From Thiolapillus brandeum (lineage in GTDB: Bacteria; Pseudomonadota; Gammaproteobacteria; Chromatiales; Chromatiaceae), in contig NZ_AP012273.1 in NCBI RefSeq assembly GCF_000828615.1, forward strand, positions 806,001 through 870,000: 64,000 nt of DNA, read 5' to 3'. The notes under the pieces were generated by a model, which saw nothing but the letters and a program-made list of their open reading frames with translations, did not search any database and was not told the DNA's origin. Of the stretch, positions 44,210-52,786 are shown in pieces; within the stretch, counting starts at the first letter, position 1; every line of letters starts with the position of its first letter. The translations under genes and the position numbers were made by a program.

Positions 44210-47109
44210 AGACGCATGGCGCCCGCCGTGGGATGGTTCTGGTGCTGATTTTTGTGGTACTGGTTTCCGGCTATCTGTACGACCGAATCAATGTTCTGAA
44301 AGAGCGTAGCGCCTTCTATGGATTGCTGTTCCAGATACAGGAGCAGGACAATCGTCTGTCAAGGGATCTGGAATACATGATTTCCTTCCGTCTGCCTCAC
44401 TATGATTCCCTGGTTCGAACGAGCAAGAAACTGCAGGAGCTGTTGCATCAGATGCAACGGCAGAACACGCTTCTGAACAATGGGTACATCCGGAAGCTTT
44501 CTTCCCAACTTGAACGGTATTTGACAGCCATTGAACGCAAGCTCCATCTGATCGAGCGCACTCAATCCCACGTGGCCCAGGTAAGAAACAGTCTTTTATA
44601 TCTGCCCAGTCTGCTCGATGAGAAGGAGGATTCCTCTTTGGGAGAGGACAGTGAGAAGCTGTTGTATTCTCTGGTGGTCAATACCTATGCCCACTATATG
44701 TTTCCTGACAAGGTATCCGCGGCCAGCCTGGAGAAGATGCTGAGGCCATTGAAGAAACAGGGGCAGACCAACTTACGCAACAGTAGTTTGCTCCGGCATG
44801 TCGGGGTAATTCTGGACAACGTTGAAAAAATACATGCCTTGCAGCGCCAGATAGCATCTCTTGAAATCGATGCCAAGCGCTCACGGCTGCGTGATGCTTT
44901 TATCGAGCAGCGCGAAGTTGATGACAGGAATGCTCTGTGGCTTGGCGTGCTGTTGCTGGTTACCGTGCTTCTGTTGCTGGCCTGGTTGTGGCGTACCCTG
45001 AACGGCCTGGATCAGGCCAGACGTATTTCAGAGCGTTCTCATAGCCGCTTGCAGGATGCCGTGGAAAGTCTTGGAGAAGCTTTTGCTCTGTTCAACAGCG
45101 AGCATCGCCTGGTATTGTGGAATGCCACTTTCGAAACCTTTTATCCCTGGTTGAAGGAGAGCCTGAAACCGGGAGCCCGTCTGGATGACTTGTGCAAGCT
45201 GAATTGTGCCCGGATGAGTTGCTCCACCATGAGGGGCGAAAAGATCATGGGACAGTGCAGCTTGTACATGGATGAGGATGATCCCTATTACTTCGAGCGA
45301 TTGGGCAGGGAAAAATGGTATCTGGCCAGCAATCGGCGTACCAAGGAAGGCGGTTTGGTATGTGTGCGTACGGATATCACTGAATCGCGCAGGGCTGAGC
45401 AGGAGTTGCAAAAACTGGGCATGGCCCTGGAGCAAAGCCCTGCCTCAGTGGTGATCACCGATACCAATGGCGTTATCGAGTACGTCAATCCCAAATTCGA
45501 GGAGGTGTCCGGTTATGCCAGGGAGGAAGCCATAGGCCAGAAACCTTCCCTTCTGAAGAGTGGCGACAAGACCCCGGAAGAGTACGCCGACATGTGGCGT
45601 ACCTTGAAAGCAGGAAAAGAATGGCGGGGTGTTTTCCACAACCAACGCAAGGATGGCAGCTTGTACTGGGAGTCTGCCAGGATTTCTCCGGTACGTGATG
45701 AAGATGGCCAGATCGCCTATTTTATTGGCGTGAAGGAGGACATCACCCAACGGCGCAATGATGAGGAACAAATACGCTATCAGGCCAATTATGATTTGCT
45801 CACAGGCCTTCCCAACCGGACCCTGCTCATGGATCGTCTGCGGCAGAATGTGTTGCAGGGACAGCGTGGGAAACGGCCTTTTGTGGTGTTCTTCATCGAT
45901 TTGGACCGATTCAAGAGTGTCAATGATCTCTACGGTCACGCAGTGGGAGACGAGTTGATGAAAGTGGTGGGCCGTCGTCTGGAGTCGGAGCTGCGGGAAA
46001 CCGATACGGTGGCCCGTTTCGGCGGTGATGAGTTTGTGGTGCTGCTCATGGGGGTGGACAATGCAGACTTTGCTGCAGTGATAGCCCGCAAACTCATTGA
46101 TTCACTGTGTCGGCCATTTGTTCTGGGTGAGCGGAAGATAACCATTGGTGCCAGTATTGGTATCACCCTGTTCCCTGCAGATGTGAGCCACGAAACCCAT
46201 GACAGGGAAAGTATTGTCGGTGCGCTGTTGAGCAACGCCGATATGGCCATGTATCAGGCCAAGGCATTGGGACCCAATCGCTTCCAGTTTTTCGAACAGG
46301 AGATGCAGGACAGGGTTAAGAAGCATGTGGCTCTCGAGCAGGATTTGCGCTCGGCGCTCAGGAATGGTGAGCTGCATGTGTTCTACCAGCCCATTATCGA
46401 AGCTTACAGCAATGAGATGGTTGGCATGGAAGCACTGATGCGCTGGGAGCACCCCGTACATGGCATGATAAGCCCCGAGCGCTTTATTCCCCTTGCCGAG
46501 GAAACCGGACTCATAGGAGAACTGGGAGCCTGGATGTTTGCTGAAGCCTGCCGCCAGGTGCATGAATGGCAGAAGCGTCACCAGGTGTTTGTCAGCCTGT
46601 CGGTCAATCTTTCAGTGAGACAGAGAGACAAGGGGTTTGGCGCCGGGATGTTGAAACAGATTCTCGATGAAAGTGGGCTGGACGCTCAGTACCTGATGCT
46701 GGAGATCACCGAAAACCTGCTGCTCAAGGAATCCGATCAGGCTATCCAGTGGCTGTATTCGCTCAAGGAATGCGGTGTGAAGCTGGCAATCGACGATTTT
46801 GGCACCGGTTATTCTTCCCTGAGCTATTTGAAGCGTTTTCCTGTGGATACCCTCAAGGTGGATCGCAGTTTCATTCAGGATCTGCCTGAGGGTAAGGATG
46901 ATGTCTCATTGGTTACAGCCATGGTCGCCATGGCGGACAGCCTGGGGATAGGGGTGGTTGCGGAAGGGGTGGAAACCGAAGAACAGCGACTGTTTCTCCG
47001 GGAAGTCGGCTGTGATTACATGCAGGGCTTCCTGTTCGGCAAACCGCTTCCTGCGGCGCAAATGGAAGAACGCCTTTCCGGCTCGAAGGTGGCAGCGGAA
47101 CCCTCATAG
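44206..47109 (+). CDS. Membrane sensor with PAS, GGDEF and EAL domains
   Basis: This 967-residue inner-membrane protein has a first membrane segment near residues 10-24 and a long helical periplasmic region (DAHL-like, about 25-240). A second segment (ALWLGVLLLVTVLLLLAWLW) is followed by a Cys-containing PAS-like domain, a second PAS (VVITDTNGVIEYVNPKFEEV), a GGDEF domain with intact RFGGDEFV (motif near 606) and an EAL domain with MEALMRWEH (Glu742) and DDFGTGYSSLSYLKRF. It probably makes and/or degrades cyclic di-GMP in response to a periplasmic or redox cue. It overlaps the peroxidase gene upstream (ATGA), and its 3' end overlaps the convergent ClC gene by six bases. Confidence 0.93.
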   Translation: MKTHGARRGMVLVLIFVVLVSGYLYDRINVLKERSAFYGLLFQIQEQDNRLSRDLEYMISFRLPHYDSLVRTSKKLQELLHQMQRQNTLLNNGYIRKLSSQLERYLTAIERKLHLIERTQSHVAQVRNSLLYLPSLLDEKEDSSLGEDSEKLLYSLVVNTYAHYMFPDKVSAASLEKMLRPLKKQGQTNLRNSSLLRHVGVILDNVEKIHALQRQIASLEIDAKRSRLRDAFIEQREVDDRNALWLGVLLLVTVLLLLAWLWRTLNGLDQARRISERSHSRLQDAVESLGEAFALFNSEHRLVLWNATFETFYPWLKESLKPGARLDDLCKLNCARMSCSTMRGEKIMGQCSLYMDEDDPYYFERLGREKWYLASNRRTKEGGLVCVRTDITESRRAEQELQKLGMALEQSPASVVITDTNGVIEYVNPKFEEVSGYAREEAIGQKPSLLKSGDKTPEEYADMWRTLKAGKEWRGVFHNQRKDGSLYWESARISPVRDEDGQIAYFIGVKEDITQRRNDEEQIRYQANYDLLTGLPNRTLLMDRLRQNVLQGQRGKRPFVVFFIDLDRFKSVNDLYGHAVGDELMKVVGRRLESELRETDTVARFGGDEFVVLLMGVDNADFAAVIARKLIDSLCRPFVLGERKITIGASIGITLFPADVSHETHDRESIVGALLSNADMAMYQAKALGPNRFQFFEQEMQDRVKKHVALEQDLRSALRNGELHVFYQPIIEAYSNEMVGMEALMRWEHPVHGMISPERFIPLAEETGLIGELGAWMFAEACRQVHEWQKRHQVFVSLSVNLSVRQRDKGFGAGMLKQILDESGLDAQYLMLEITENLLLKESDQAIQWLYSLKECGVKLAIDDFGTGYSSLSYLKRFPVDTLKVDRSFIQDLPEGKDDVSLVTAMVAMADSLGIGVVAEGVETEEQRLFLREVGCDYMQGFLFGKPLPAAQMEERLSGSKVAAEPS

Positions 47110-48918
47110 GCGGTACGAGGACTCTATCTGCTCCCGGGTCAGTATGCCATAGATGCGCCAGATACCCGGCGCAGACATGCGTCGTACGTACAAGGCCTCG
47201 CCTTCACCCTTGTCCAGCTTTTCCAGTGCTTCCTGCAGGGTCTCGTGCAACTGTATGGGGGCAAGTTCGAGACGCTTTCCGGGAATACGATTCAGATCGA
47301 TGAGGGCGGCATTCTGCTCCTCTTCTTCACCGGAAGCGCCTTCCAGGTTTTCACCTTCCTGCAGGGCTTCCAGATAACCGGCCAGGGCGATGCCGGGCAA
47401 CAAGGTTCTGGGTTCCTTGTTTTCCACGATGACGATCCAGCGCGGCTTGTTCTCCAGCAATTTTCGGGCTTGTTCCAGGGTGATTTCAGGGGCGCTACGG
47501 ACAAAGCGCTTGTCCATGACACTGGCCACTCCCATGCGACGCAGTGCAGCGATAACCGGATGCTGCCGGTAATCCAGTCCCTTGGCCTTGAGCATGGTGA
47601 TGAACAGGGATTCCTGGCCGAACAGTTCGCTGGCAGTGACTCCGGCCACCACTACCACCAGCATGCCTGGCATGATGATCTGTGGGTTGTCCGTCAATTC
47701 CAGCAGGGCGGTGAGGGCGGCCAGGGGCGCCTGCAGGCTGGCGCCCATGAGCGCGCTCATGCCCAGCATGGCATAGATACCGGGCTGGATCTCCAGGCCG
47801 GGTAGCCACTGGGCCATGATGTGACCGAAGCCCCCTCCCAGGGTGGCGCCAACAAAGAAGGACGGGCCAATCATGCCGCCAGGGACATTCAGAGCCGAGC
47901 AGATGCTGGTGGCGATGAGTTTGGCGCCAGCCATGAGCAGCAGGATGCCCGCGCCATAGCCCCCCACCAGGGTCAGGTTGATGGTGTCATAGCCAATGCC
48001 CATTATCTCGGGAATCCACATGCCCAGCAGGGCCGTGGAGAGTCCGGCAGCCAACATCTGCCATTCAATGGACCAGGCTTTGCCTCGGCTGGCGATACTG
48101 CGCACCAGGCGAATAAAACCTGCCGCCAGGGCGCCACTGAGTAATCCCAGGATGACCACCAGGGGGATCTCCCTGAGGCTGGAAAGTGCCATCACGGGCA
48201 CACTGAAGACTGCGGCGTTACCCAGGGCGGCGTTGGACACCACGGTAGCGGTAACGGCACTGAGAATCACGGGAATGAAACTGGCCAGCTGGTAGTCCAT
48301 CATGACCACTTCCAGAGAGAAGATCACTCCCGCCAGGGGAGTGTTGAAGGAAGCGGCAATGCCGGCTGCAGTACCGCAGCCTACCAGAGTGCGCACGGCA
48401 TTGTTGGGCAGCTCCAGCTTTTGTCCCAGGAGGCTGCCGGCGCAGGCGCCGAGAAAGATGTGTGCCCCCTCGCGGCCCACGGAATGCCCCCCCACCAGGG
48501 CGATGGCTACACCGAAGAACTGCAACAGGAAACCCCGCAAGCTGAGATGTCCCTGGTGGTAGGCCATGCGTTCCAACACCCGGGCCACCCCCAGCACATA
48601 CAGGCCTTTGGCAAACCAGCGGAACATCAGGGCCAGGAGGATGGCGCCCAGCAGGGGGTAACCGAAACGCTCCAGCAGAGACAGGGATTCGAATGCGTCG
48701 GCCCCCTGGCCATGCAGGGCCAGATTCTGAATGTATTCCACCAGCACCCGGAACAGGACGATGACTCCTCCCGCCAGCAGACCCGTGAGCAGACCCAGCA
48801 GGGCCAGCTGGATCAGGGCATCGGGACGTGCAAGATGCAGGCGCATGTCCTCCAACTGCGCTCCCAGCCATTCCCGCGTTTTCTGGTACAGATTCACTTG
48901 CCCGGTCATACATTGCAT
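47104..48918 (-). CDS. ClC-family chloride channel/transporter with CBS domains
   Basis: The protein has 604 residues. The ClC core has GGHSVGREGAHIF (gating-Glu motif), GTAAGIAASFNTPLAGVIFS and GGMIGPSFFVGATLGGGFGH. The cytoplasmic C-terminus carries a pair of CBS-like units (ASVMDKRFVRSAPEITLEQA onwards). It moves chloride across the inner membrane, possibly coupled to protons; the CBS pair may sense nucleotides. It is divergent from the ATPase gene with only 32 bases between the starts. Confidence 0.9.
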   Translation of the reverse strand: MQCMTGQVNLYQKTREWLGAQLEDMRLHLARPDALIQLALLGLLTGLLAGGVIVLFRVLVEYIQNLALHGQGADAFESLSLLERFGYPLLGAILLALMFRWFAKGLYVLGVARVLERMAYHQGHLSLRGFLLQFFGVAIALVGGHSVGREGAHIFLGACAGSLLGQKLELPNNAVRTLVGCGTAAGIAASFNTPLAGVIFSLEVVMMDYQLASFIPVILSAVTATVVSNAALGNAAVFSVPVMALSSLREIPLVVILGLLSGALAAGFIRLVRSIASRGKAWSIEWQMLAAGLSTALLGMWIPEIMGIGYDTINLTLVGGYGAGILLLMAGAKLIATSICSALNVPGGMIGPSFFVGATLGGGFGHIMAQWLPGLEIQPGIYAMLGMSALMGASLQAPLAALTALLELTDNPQIIMPGMLVVVVAGVTASELFGQESLFITMLKAKGLDYRQHPVIAALRRMGVASVMDKRFVRSAPEITLEQARKLLENKPRWIVIVENKEPRTLLPGIALAGYLEALQEGENLEGASGEEEEQNAALIDLNRIPGKRLELAPIQLHETLQEALEKLDKGEGEALYVRRMSAPGIWRIYGILTREQIESSYRL

Positions 48919-48950
48919 AATACGGCATCATTCCTGTTTTTGGATAACAC

Positions 48951-49799
48951 ATGAAGTTCACCCCTGAATCTTTCCGCGCCTGGGAGCACAAGAAGATCAC
49001 CCTGCTGGGCATGTCCGGTGTGGGCAAGACCTACATCTCCAACATGCTGCGCCAGCACGACTGGTTTCATTACTCCGGCGACTACCGTATTGGTACCCGC
49101 TATCTGGATGAACTGATCATGGATCTGGTGAAAGCCCAGGCCATGCAGCAGCCCTTCCTCCGCGACTTGTTGCGCAAGGACTGGATTTATATCCGCAACA
49201 ACATCAAGGTGGACGATCTGGGGCCGGTGTTGAGCTTTGTGGGCAAACTGGGTAATCCTGAGCAGGGCGGGGTTCCGCTGGAGGACTTCGTGCGCCGTCA
49301 GGCCCAGTACCGGGAGGCCGAGATCGCCGCTGTGAGGGATGTGCCGGATTTTGTCCGCAAGGCCCAGGAAGTGTATGGCTACAAGCATTTCATCAATGAC
49401 ATGGGTGGCAGCTTGTGTGAGCTGGATGAGCCCGGCATCATTGATTTGCTGGCGGAACATACTTTGATTCTGTATATCAAGATCACTGATGAAGAACAGG
49501 AACGACAGCTCATCGCACGCGCCCAGTCGGCTCCCAAGCCCCTCTACTACCGCCCGGAGTTTCTGCTGGAACAGCTGGATATCTACCTGCGGGAGCAGAA
49601 TCTGGAGTATGCCGCGCAAATGAATCCGGACGATTTTACGCGCTGGGTATTTCCGCGATTGTTCCATTCGCGCATTCCGCGTTACGAAGCGATTGCCCGG
49701 CACGGCTATACGGTCACGTCGAAGGAGTTGTCTGAAGTGAAGACAGAAGGGGAGTTTATCGAATTACTGGAAAGGGCGATTGCCCGGGAGGATGACTGA
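48951..49799 (+). CDS. P-loop ATPase (shikimate kinase-like fold), metA neighbour
   Basis: The 282-residue protein starts with a nucleotide-binding loop ITLLGMSGVGKTYISNML at about residues 16-33, followed by HYSGDYRIGTRYLDE, which gives it a small-molecule-kinase look. No further family motif is recognised, and a catalytic role is not established. Its stop overlaps the metA ATG by one base, so the two are translationally coupled, which suggests a role in methionine or homoserine metabolism (inference). Confidence 0.7.
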   Translation: MKFTPESFRAWEHKKITLLGMSGVGKTYISNMLRQHDWFHYSGDYRIGTRYLDELIMDLVKAQAMQQPFLRDLLRKDWIYIRNNIKVDDLGPVLSFVGKLGNPEQGGVPLEDFVRRQAQYREAEIAAVRDVPDFVRKAQEVYGYKHFINDMGGSLCELDEPGIIDLLAEHTLILYIKITDEEQERQLIARAQSAPKPLYYRPEFLLEQLDIYLREQNLEYAAQMNPDDFTRWVFPRLFHSRIPRYEAIARHGYTVTSKELSEVKTEGEFIELLERAIAREDD

Positions 49800-50878
49800 T
49801 GCCCCTGGTTGCCCACAATGATCTTCCTTCCTTCGAGCGCCTGCGCCAGGAAGGACTGCTGGTGCTGCCCACCGGGCGCGCCATGCATCAGCATATCCGC
49901 GAACTGCATATTGGCCTGCTCAACATGATGCCGGACAAGGCCCTGGCGGCCACCGAGCGCCAGTTCTTCCGCCTGGTGGGGGAGAGCAATCCCATTGCCC
50001 AGTTCTATGTGCATCCTTTCACCCTGCCGGAACTGCCGCGCAGCCCTGAGGCACAGGCGCATATCGATGCTTATTATGAAACTTTCGATGAAATCCGGGA
50101 GAAGGGGCTGGATGCCCTGATCATCACCGGTGCCAATGTCACCGGCCCGGAACTGGCCAATCAGCCGTTTTGGGAGCCTTTGATCAGGGTCATCGACTGG
50201 GCCTGGGAGAATGTCACTTCCACGCTTTGCTCCTGCCTGGCCACCCATGCGGTGTTGCAATTCCGATATGCACAACATCGTCAACCCCAGGAACGGAAGA
50301 TCTGGGGCGTATTCCCACACCGGGTGATGGACAAGATTCATCCTCTGGTGAGTGATGTGAATAGCCGTTTTCATGTGCCCCATTCCCGCTGGAATGCCGT
50401 GACCCCGGAACAATTCCGGGATGCCGGTCTGCGGGTGCTGGTAGAGAGTGATGACATTGGCGTGCACCTGGCCACCAGCCATGACGGCCTGCGGTTCGTG
50501 TTTTTCCAGGGGCATCCGGAATATGACACTGTGTCCCTGCTCAAGGAATATAAGCGTGAGGTCCTGCTATGGATCGCCGGTGAACGGAAGGATTATCCAC
50601 CCATGCCGGACAACTATTTCAGCCTGCAGCAGAAAGCCATATTCGATGAGTACGCCTGGCGCCTCCAACGTGCCCGGGAAGCCGGGAATGCACTGCCTGA
50701 GTTTCCCGAGAATCTGGTGGCGGGCAACATCGATAATATCTGGCATGATACTGCGGAAGCGGTAATCGCCAACTGGATCGGCCTTGTTTATCAGGTGACC
50801 CACCGTGAGCGGCATCTGCCCTTCATGGAAGGGGTGGATTCCGAAGATCCTCTGGGATTGCAACAGATACCCGAATAG
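49799..50878 (+). CDS. metA: Homoserine O-acyltransferase (MetA type)
   Basis: The 359-residue enzyme has the MetA amidotransferase-like fold: LLNMMPDKALAATERQFFRL, DALIITGANVTGPELA, the nucleophile Cys146 in CSCLATHAVLQF, and FFQGHPEYDTVSLLKEY. It transfers an acyl group (succinyl in most gammaproteobacteria, acetyl in some) to homoserine, the first committed step of methionine synthesis. Acyl specificity cannot be told by eye. It is coupled to the upstream ATPase. Confidence 0.92.
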   Translation: MPLVAHNDLPSFERLRQEGLLVLPTGRAMHQHIRELHIGLLNMMPDKALAATERQFFRLVGESNPIAQFYVHPFTLPELPRSPEAQAHIDAYYETFDEIREKGLDALIITGANVTGPELANQPFWEPLIRVIDWAWENVTSTLCSCLATHAVLQFRYAQHRQPQERKIWGVFPHRVMDKIHPLVSDVNSRFHVPHSRWNAVTPEQFRDAGLRVLVESDDIGVHLATSHDGLRFVFFQGHPEYDTVSLLKEYKREVLLWIAGERKDYPPMPDNYFSLQQKAIFDEYAWRLQRAREAGNALPEFPENLVAGNIDNIWHDTAEAVIANWIGLVYQVTHRERHLPFMEGVDSEDPLGLQQIPE

Positions 50879-50931
50879 CCGCCTTTGTGGTAAATTCGAC
50901 CTGAATCCGGGTACGGGCAGGAGGAGGAATG

Positions 50932-51663
50932 ATGCGTACATTGGCTTTGGGTGTAATAGTGGTTGGATTGGCAGCTTCCAGCCTGGTGGTTGCGGATGGT
51001 TTCTATCCGCCAGCGGAAGGGCCAGGGTCCATCAACTGGCCACCTCCCGGTGGCGTCACCCGCCGTCCTTCACCAGGGGCGGGAACCTGGAATGCGCCCA
51101 TGGAGCAGGATTTTCGTCCTTACCCCAACTATCCGCAAGCGCCGCGATTCCATAACCCCTCCACCCGCCAGTTCAGAAAGGAACTCATAGCACCACCAGG
51201 CTCGGATTGGCCCGGTGCGGATTACTATCAAGAAGGCCAGGACTCTACCGCGAAACACCGGCCAGACGAGTTGCATCCCGCACCTATGGAAAGAGGGGAA
51301 CCGGTGGAAGTTGTCCCCCCTCCCAGTGTGCCTGTGGATGAAATCAATGCTTCCATCTCTGATAAGCCCGAACACGGCTGGCGTCCCATGAAGGAGAAAG
51401 AGGCTTTGGAAGCCATGGAGGAAAGTGCCATTCCTCCCAAGCCGAAAGCGGCCAGGCCTTTGAAGATGCGCGAGATAACAAAGCCTTCCTCTCCCCTTCA
51501 AGGTACTACGGAACCTGCCCCGCAACCGGTGGAAGCTCCTGCCGTGGAAACCCTTCCTCCCCCAGTCCCCGGGAAACGGGGGGAAATGCCAAAGCCTTTT
51601 GTTTCCGGTATGAGTGTGACACCTTCAGAACGGGGCGCGGAACCAGCGCCGGTGGCCAGATAA
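50932..51663 (+). CDS. Exported proline-rich protein of unknown function
   Basis: This 243-residue protein has a signal peptide (TLALGVIVVGLAASSLVVAD). The mature part is low in hydrophobics and rich in Pro, Glu and Lys, with no recognisable domain (for example SINWPPPGG, EVVPPPSVPVDE). It probably lies in the periplasm or envelope. AGGAGG at 50919-50924 places the second of two adjacent ATGs (50932) at a better spacing than 50929. It starts 53 bases after metA. Confidence 0.65.
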   Translation: MRTLALGVIVVGLAASSLVVADGFYPPAEGPGSINWPPPGGVTRRPSPGAGTWNAPMEQDFRPYPNYPQAPRFHNPSTRQFRKELIAPPGSDWPGADYYQEGQDSTAKHRPDELHPAPMERGEPVEVVPPPSVPVDEINASISDKPEHGWRPMKEKEALEAMEESAIPPKPKAARPLKMREITKPSSPLQGTTEPAPQPVEAPAVETLPPPVPGKRGEMPKPFVSGMSVTPSERGAEPAPVAR

Positions 51664-51707
51664 TCGATTTTTGGGTTTTCGTGCCGGAACGGGATGCCGG
51701 ACATAAA

Positions 51708-51866
51708 GGAACCTCTGATTAAGCCATGAACTCGTATCTTGCGCCCAGAATGTCCAGCTTCCGTGTTGCAAATCTTCGCAATAGCCTGCTATTACGTGCG
51801 ATTTGCGCCTTGAATCTGGTCATTCTGAGTCACAATCTACTTCGTCCAGACTTGATCAGAGGTTCC
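51708..51866. mobile_element. MITE-like element with 16-bp terminal inverted repeats
   Basis: The 159-bp element has ends GGAACCTCTGATTAAG and, at the right, CTTGATCAGAGGTTCC, which match as inverted repeats at 15 of 16 positions. TAAA flanks both sides (51704-51707 and 51867-51870) as a probable target duplication. It has no coding capacity. The interior contains a hairpin formed by GCAAATC...ATAGC and GCTAT...GATTTGC. The ends resemble IS5-type elements; the parent transposase is not in the window. Confidence 0.7.
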
Positions 51867-51867
51867 T

Positions 51868-51902
51868 AAAAAAAGCCGCCAGCGCAATGCCGGCGGCTTT
51901 TT
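51868..51902 (-). terminator. Intrinsic terminator of adk (possibly bidirectional)
   Basis: A GC-rich stem, GCCGCC(A)GC paired with GC(C)GGCGGC around the loop GCAAT, is flanked by seven A on the left and five T on the right. Read on the minus strand it gives a stem followed by a run of U just after the adk stop. On the plus strand it could also end transcription coming from the proline-rich protein gene. Confidence 0.85.
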
Positions 51903-51928
51903 CGGCTGAAAAACCGGAATGGCCGAAA

Positions 51929-52573
51929 TCAGGCGATGCCCAGCTTTTCCTTGATGACCGCAACCACTTCATCACTGGAGGTGGCGTTGATGTCCCAGAG
52001 CATGCCTTCCTTCTCGTAGAAGCCTACCAGGGGTGCGGTCTGCTCATTGAATACGTCCAGACGCTTGGAAATGGCCTCTTCGGTCTCATCGTCACGCTGT
52101 ACGACCTTGCCGCCACACTTGTCACAAACACCTTCCACCTTGGGTGGGTTGCTCTTGACGTTGTAGATGGCGCCACAGTCTTCGCAGGTGCGGCGGGTGG
52201 TGAGACGATCCAGGATGACGTCGCGGGGTACGTTCAGGTTGACCACGCCGTCCAGTTCGATGTTCAGCTTGGTCAAAAGTTCCTTCAGGGCTTCAGCCTG
52301 GGGAATGGTGCGGGGGAAGCCATCCAGGAGGAAGCCGGACTGGCAGTCATCTTCCAGCAGACGCTCACCCATGATGCCCATGATCAGGGCATCGGGCACC
52401 AGTTCGCCGCGGCTCATGTAGCCTTGTGCTTCCTTGCCCAGGTCGGTGCCTTCCTTGACTGCGGCGCGCAGAATGTCGCCGGTGGAAATCTGTACAGAGC
52501 CGTCGATAGCGGTCAGCATTTTGGCTACGGTGCCCTTGCCGGCGCCGGGGGCGCCCAAAAGAATCAGTCTCAT
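51929..52573 (-). CDS. adk: Adenylate kinase (zinc-type LID)
   Basis: The 214-residue enzyme has P-loop LILLGAPGAGKGTVAKML, the NMP-binding STGDILRAAVKEG, and FLLDGFPRTIPQAE. Its LID domain has four cysteines (TCEDCGAIYN and GVCDKCGG), consistent with structural zinc. It equilibrates ATP, ADP and AMP. The ATG at 52573 is the family start; upstream in-frame codons are not native. Confidence 0.97.
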   Translation of the reverse strand: MRLILLGAPGAGKGTVAKMLTAIDGSVQISTGDILRAAVKEGTDLGKEAQGYMSRGELVPDALIMGIMGERLLEDDCQSGFLLDGFPRTIPQAEALKELLTKLNIELDGVVNLNVPRDVILDRLTTRRTCEDCGAIYNVKSNPPKVEGVCDKCGGKVVQRDDETEEAISKRLDVFNEQTAPLVGFYEKEGMLWDINATSSDEVVAVIKEKLGIA

Positions 52574-52786
52574 TGTGAGTGTGCTCCAAAAAATAAATAA
52601 CAGAAAATTCGAGTGAGCCGACACCAACATCCAGGGCAGGGGCTCAGGTGGCGCGTATTTTAATGGTGTGGCGGGAAAAATGCCACGAATGGTTTTGTCC
52701 GCTCATCCGGCTGACTTGAGCAGAGTCATTGCCTTTCCCGCCATAGAACGCATAATTGTACTTTCATTCCCTGGAATTCATCCCGT

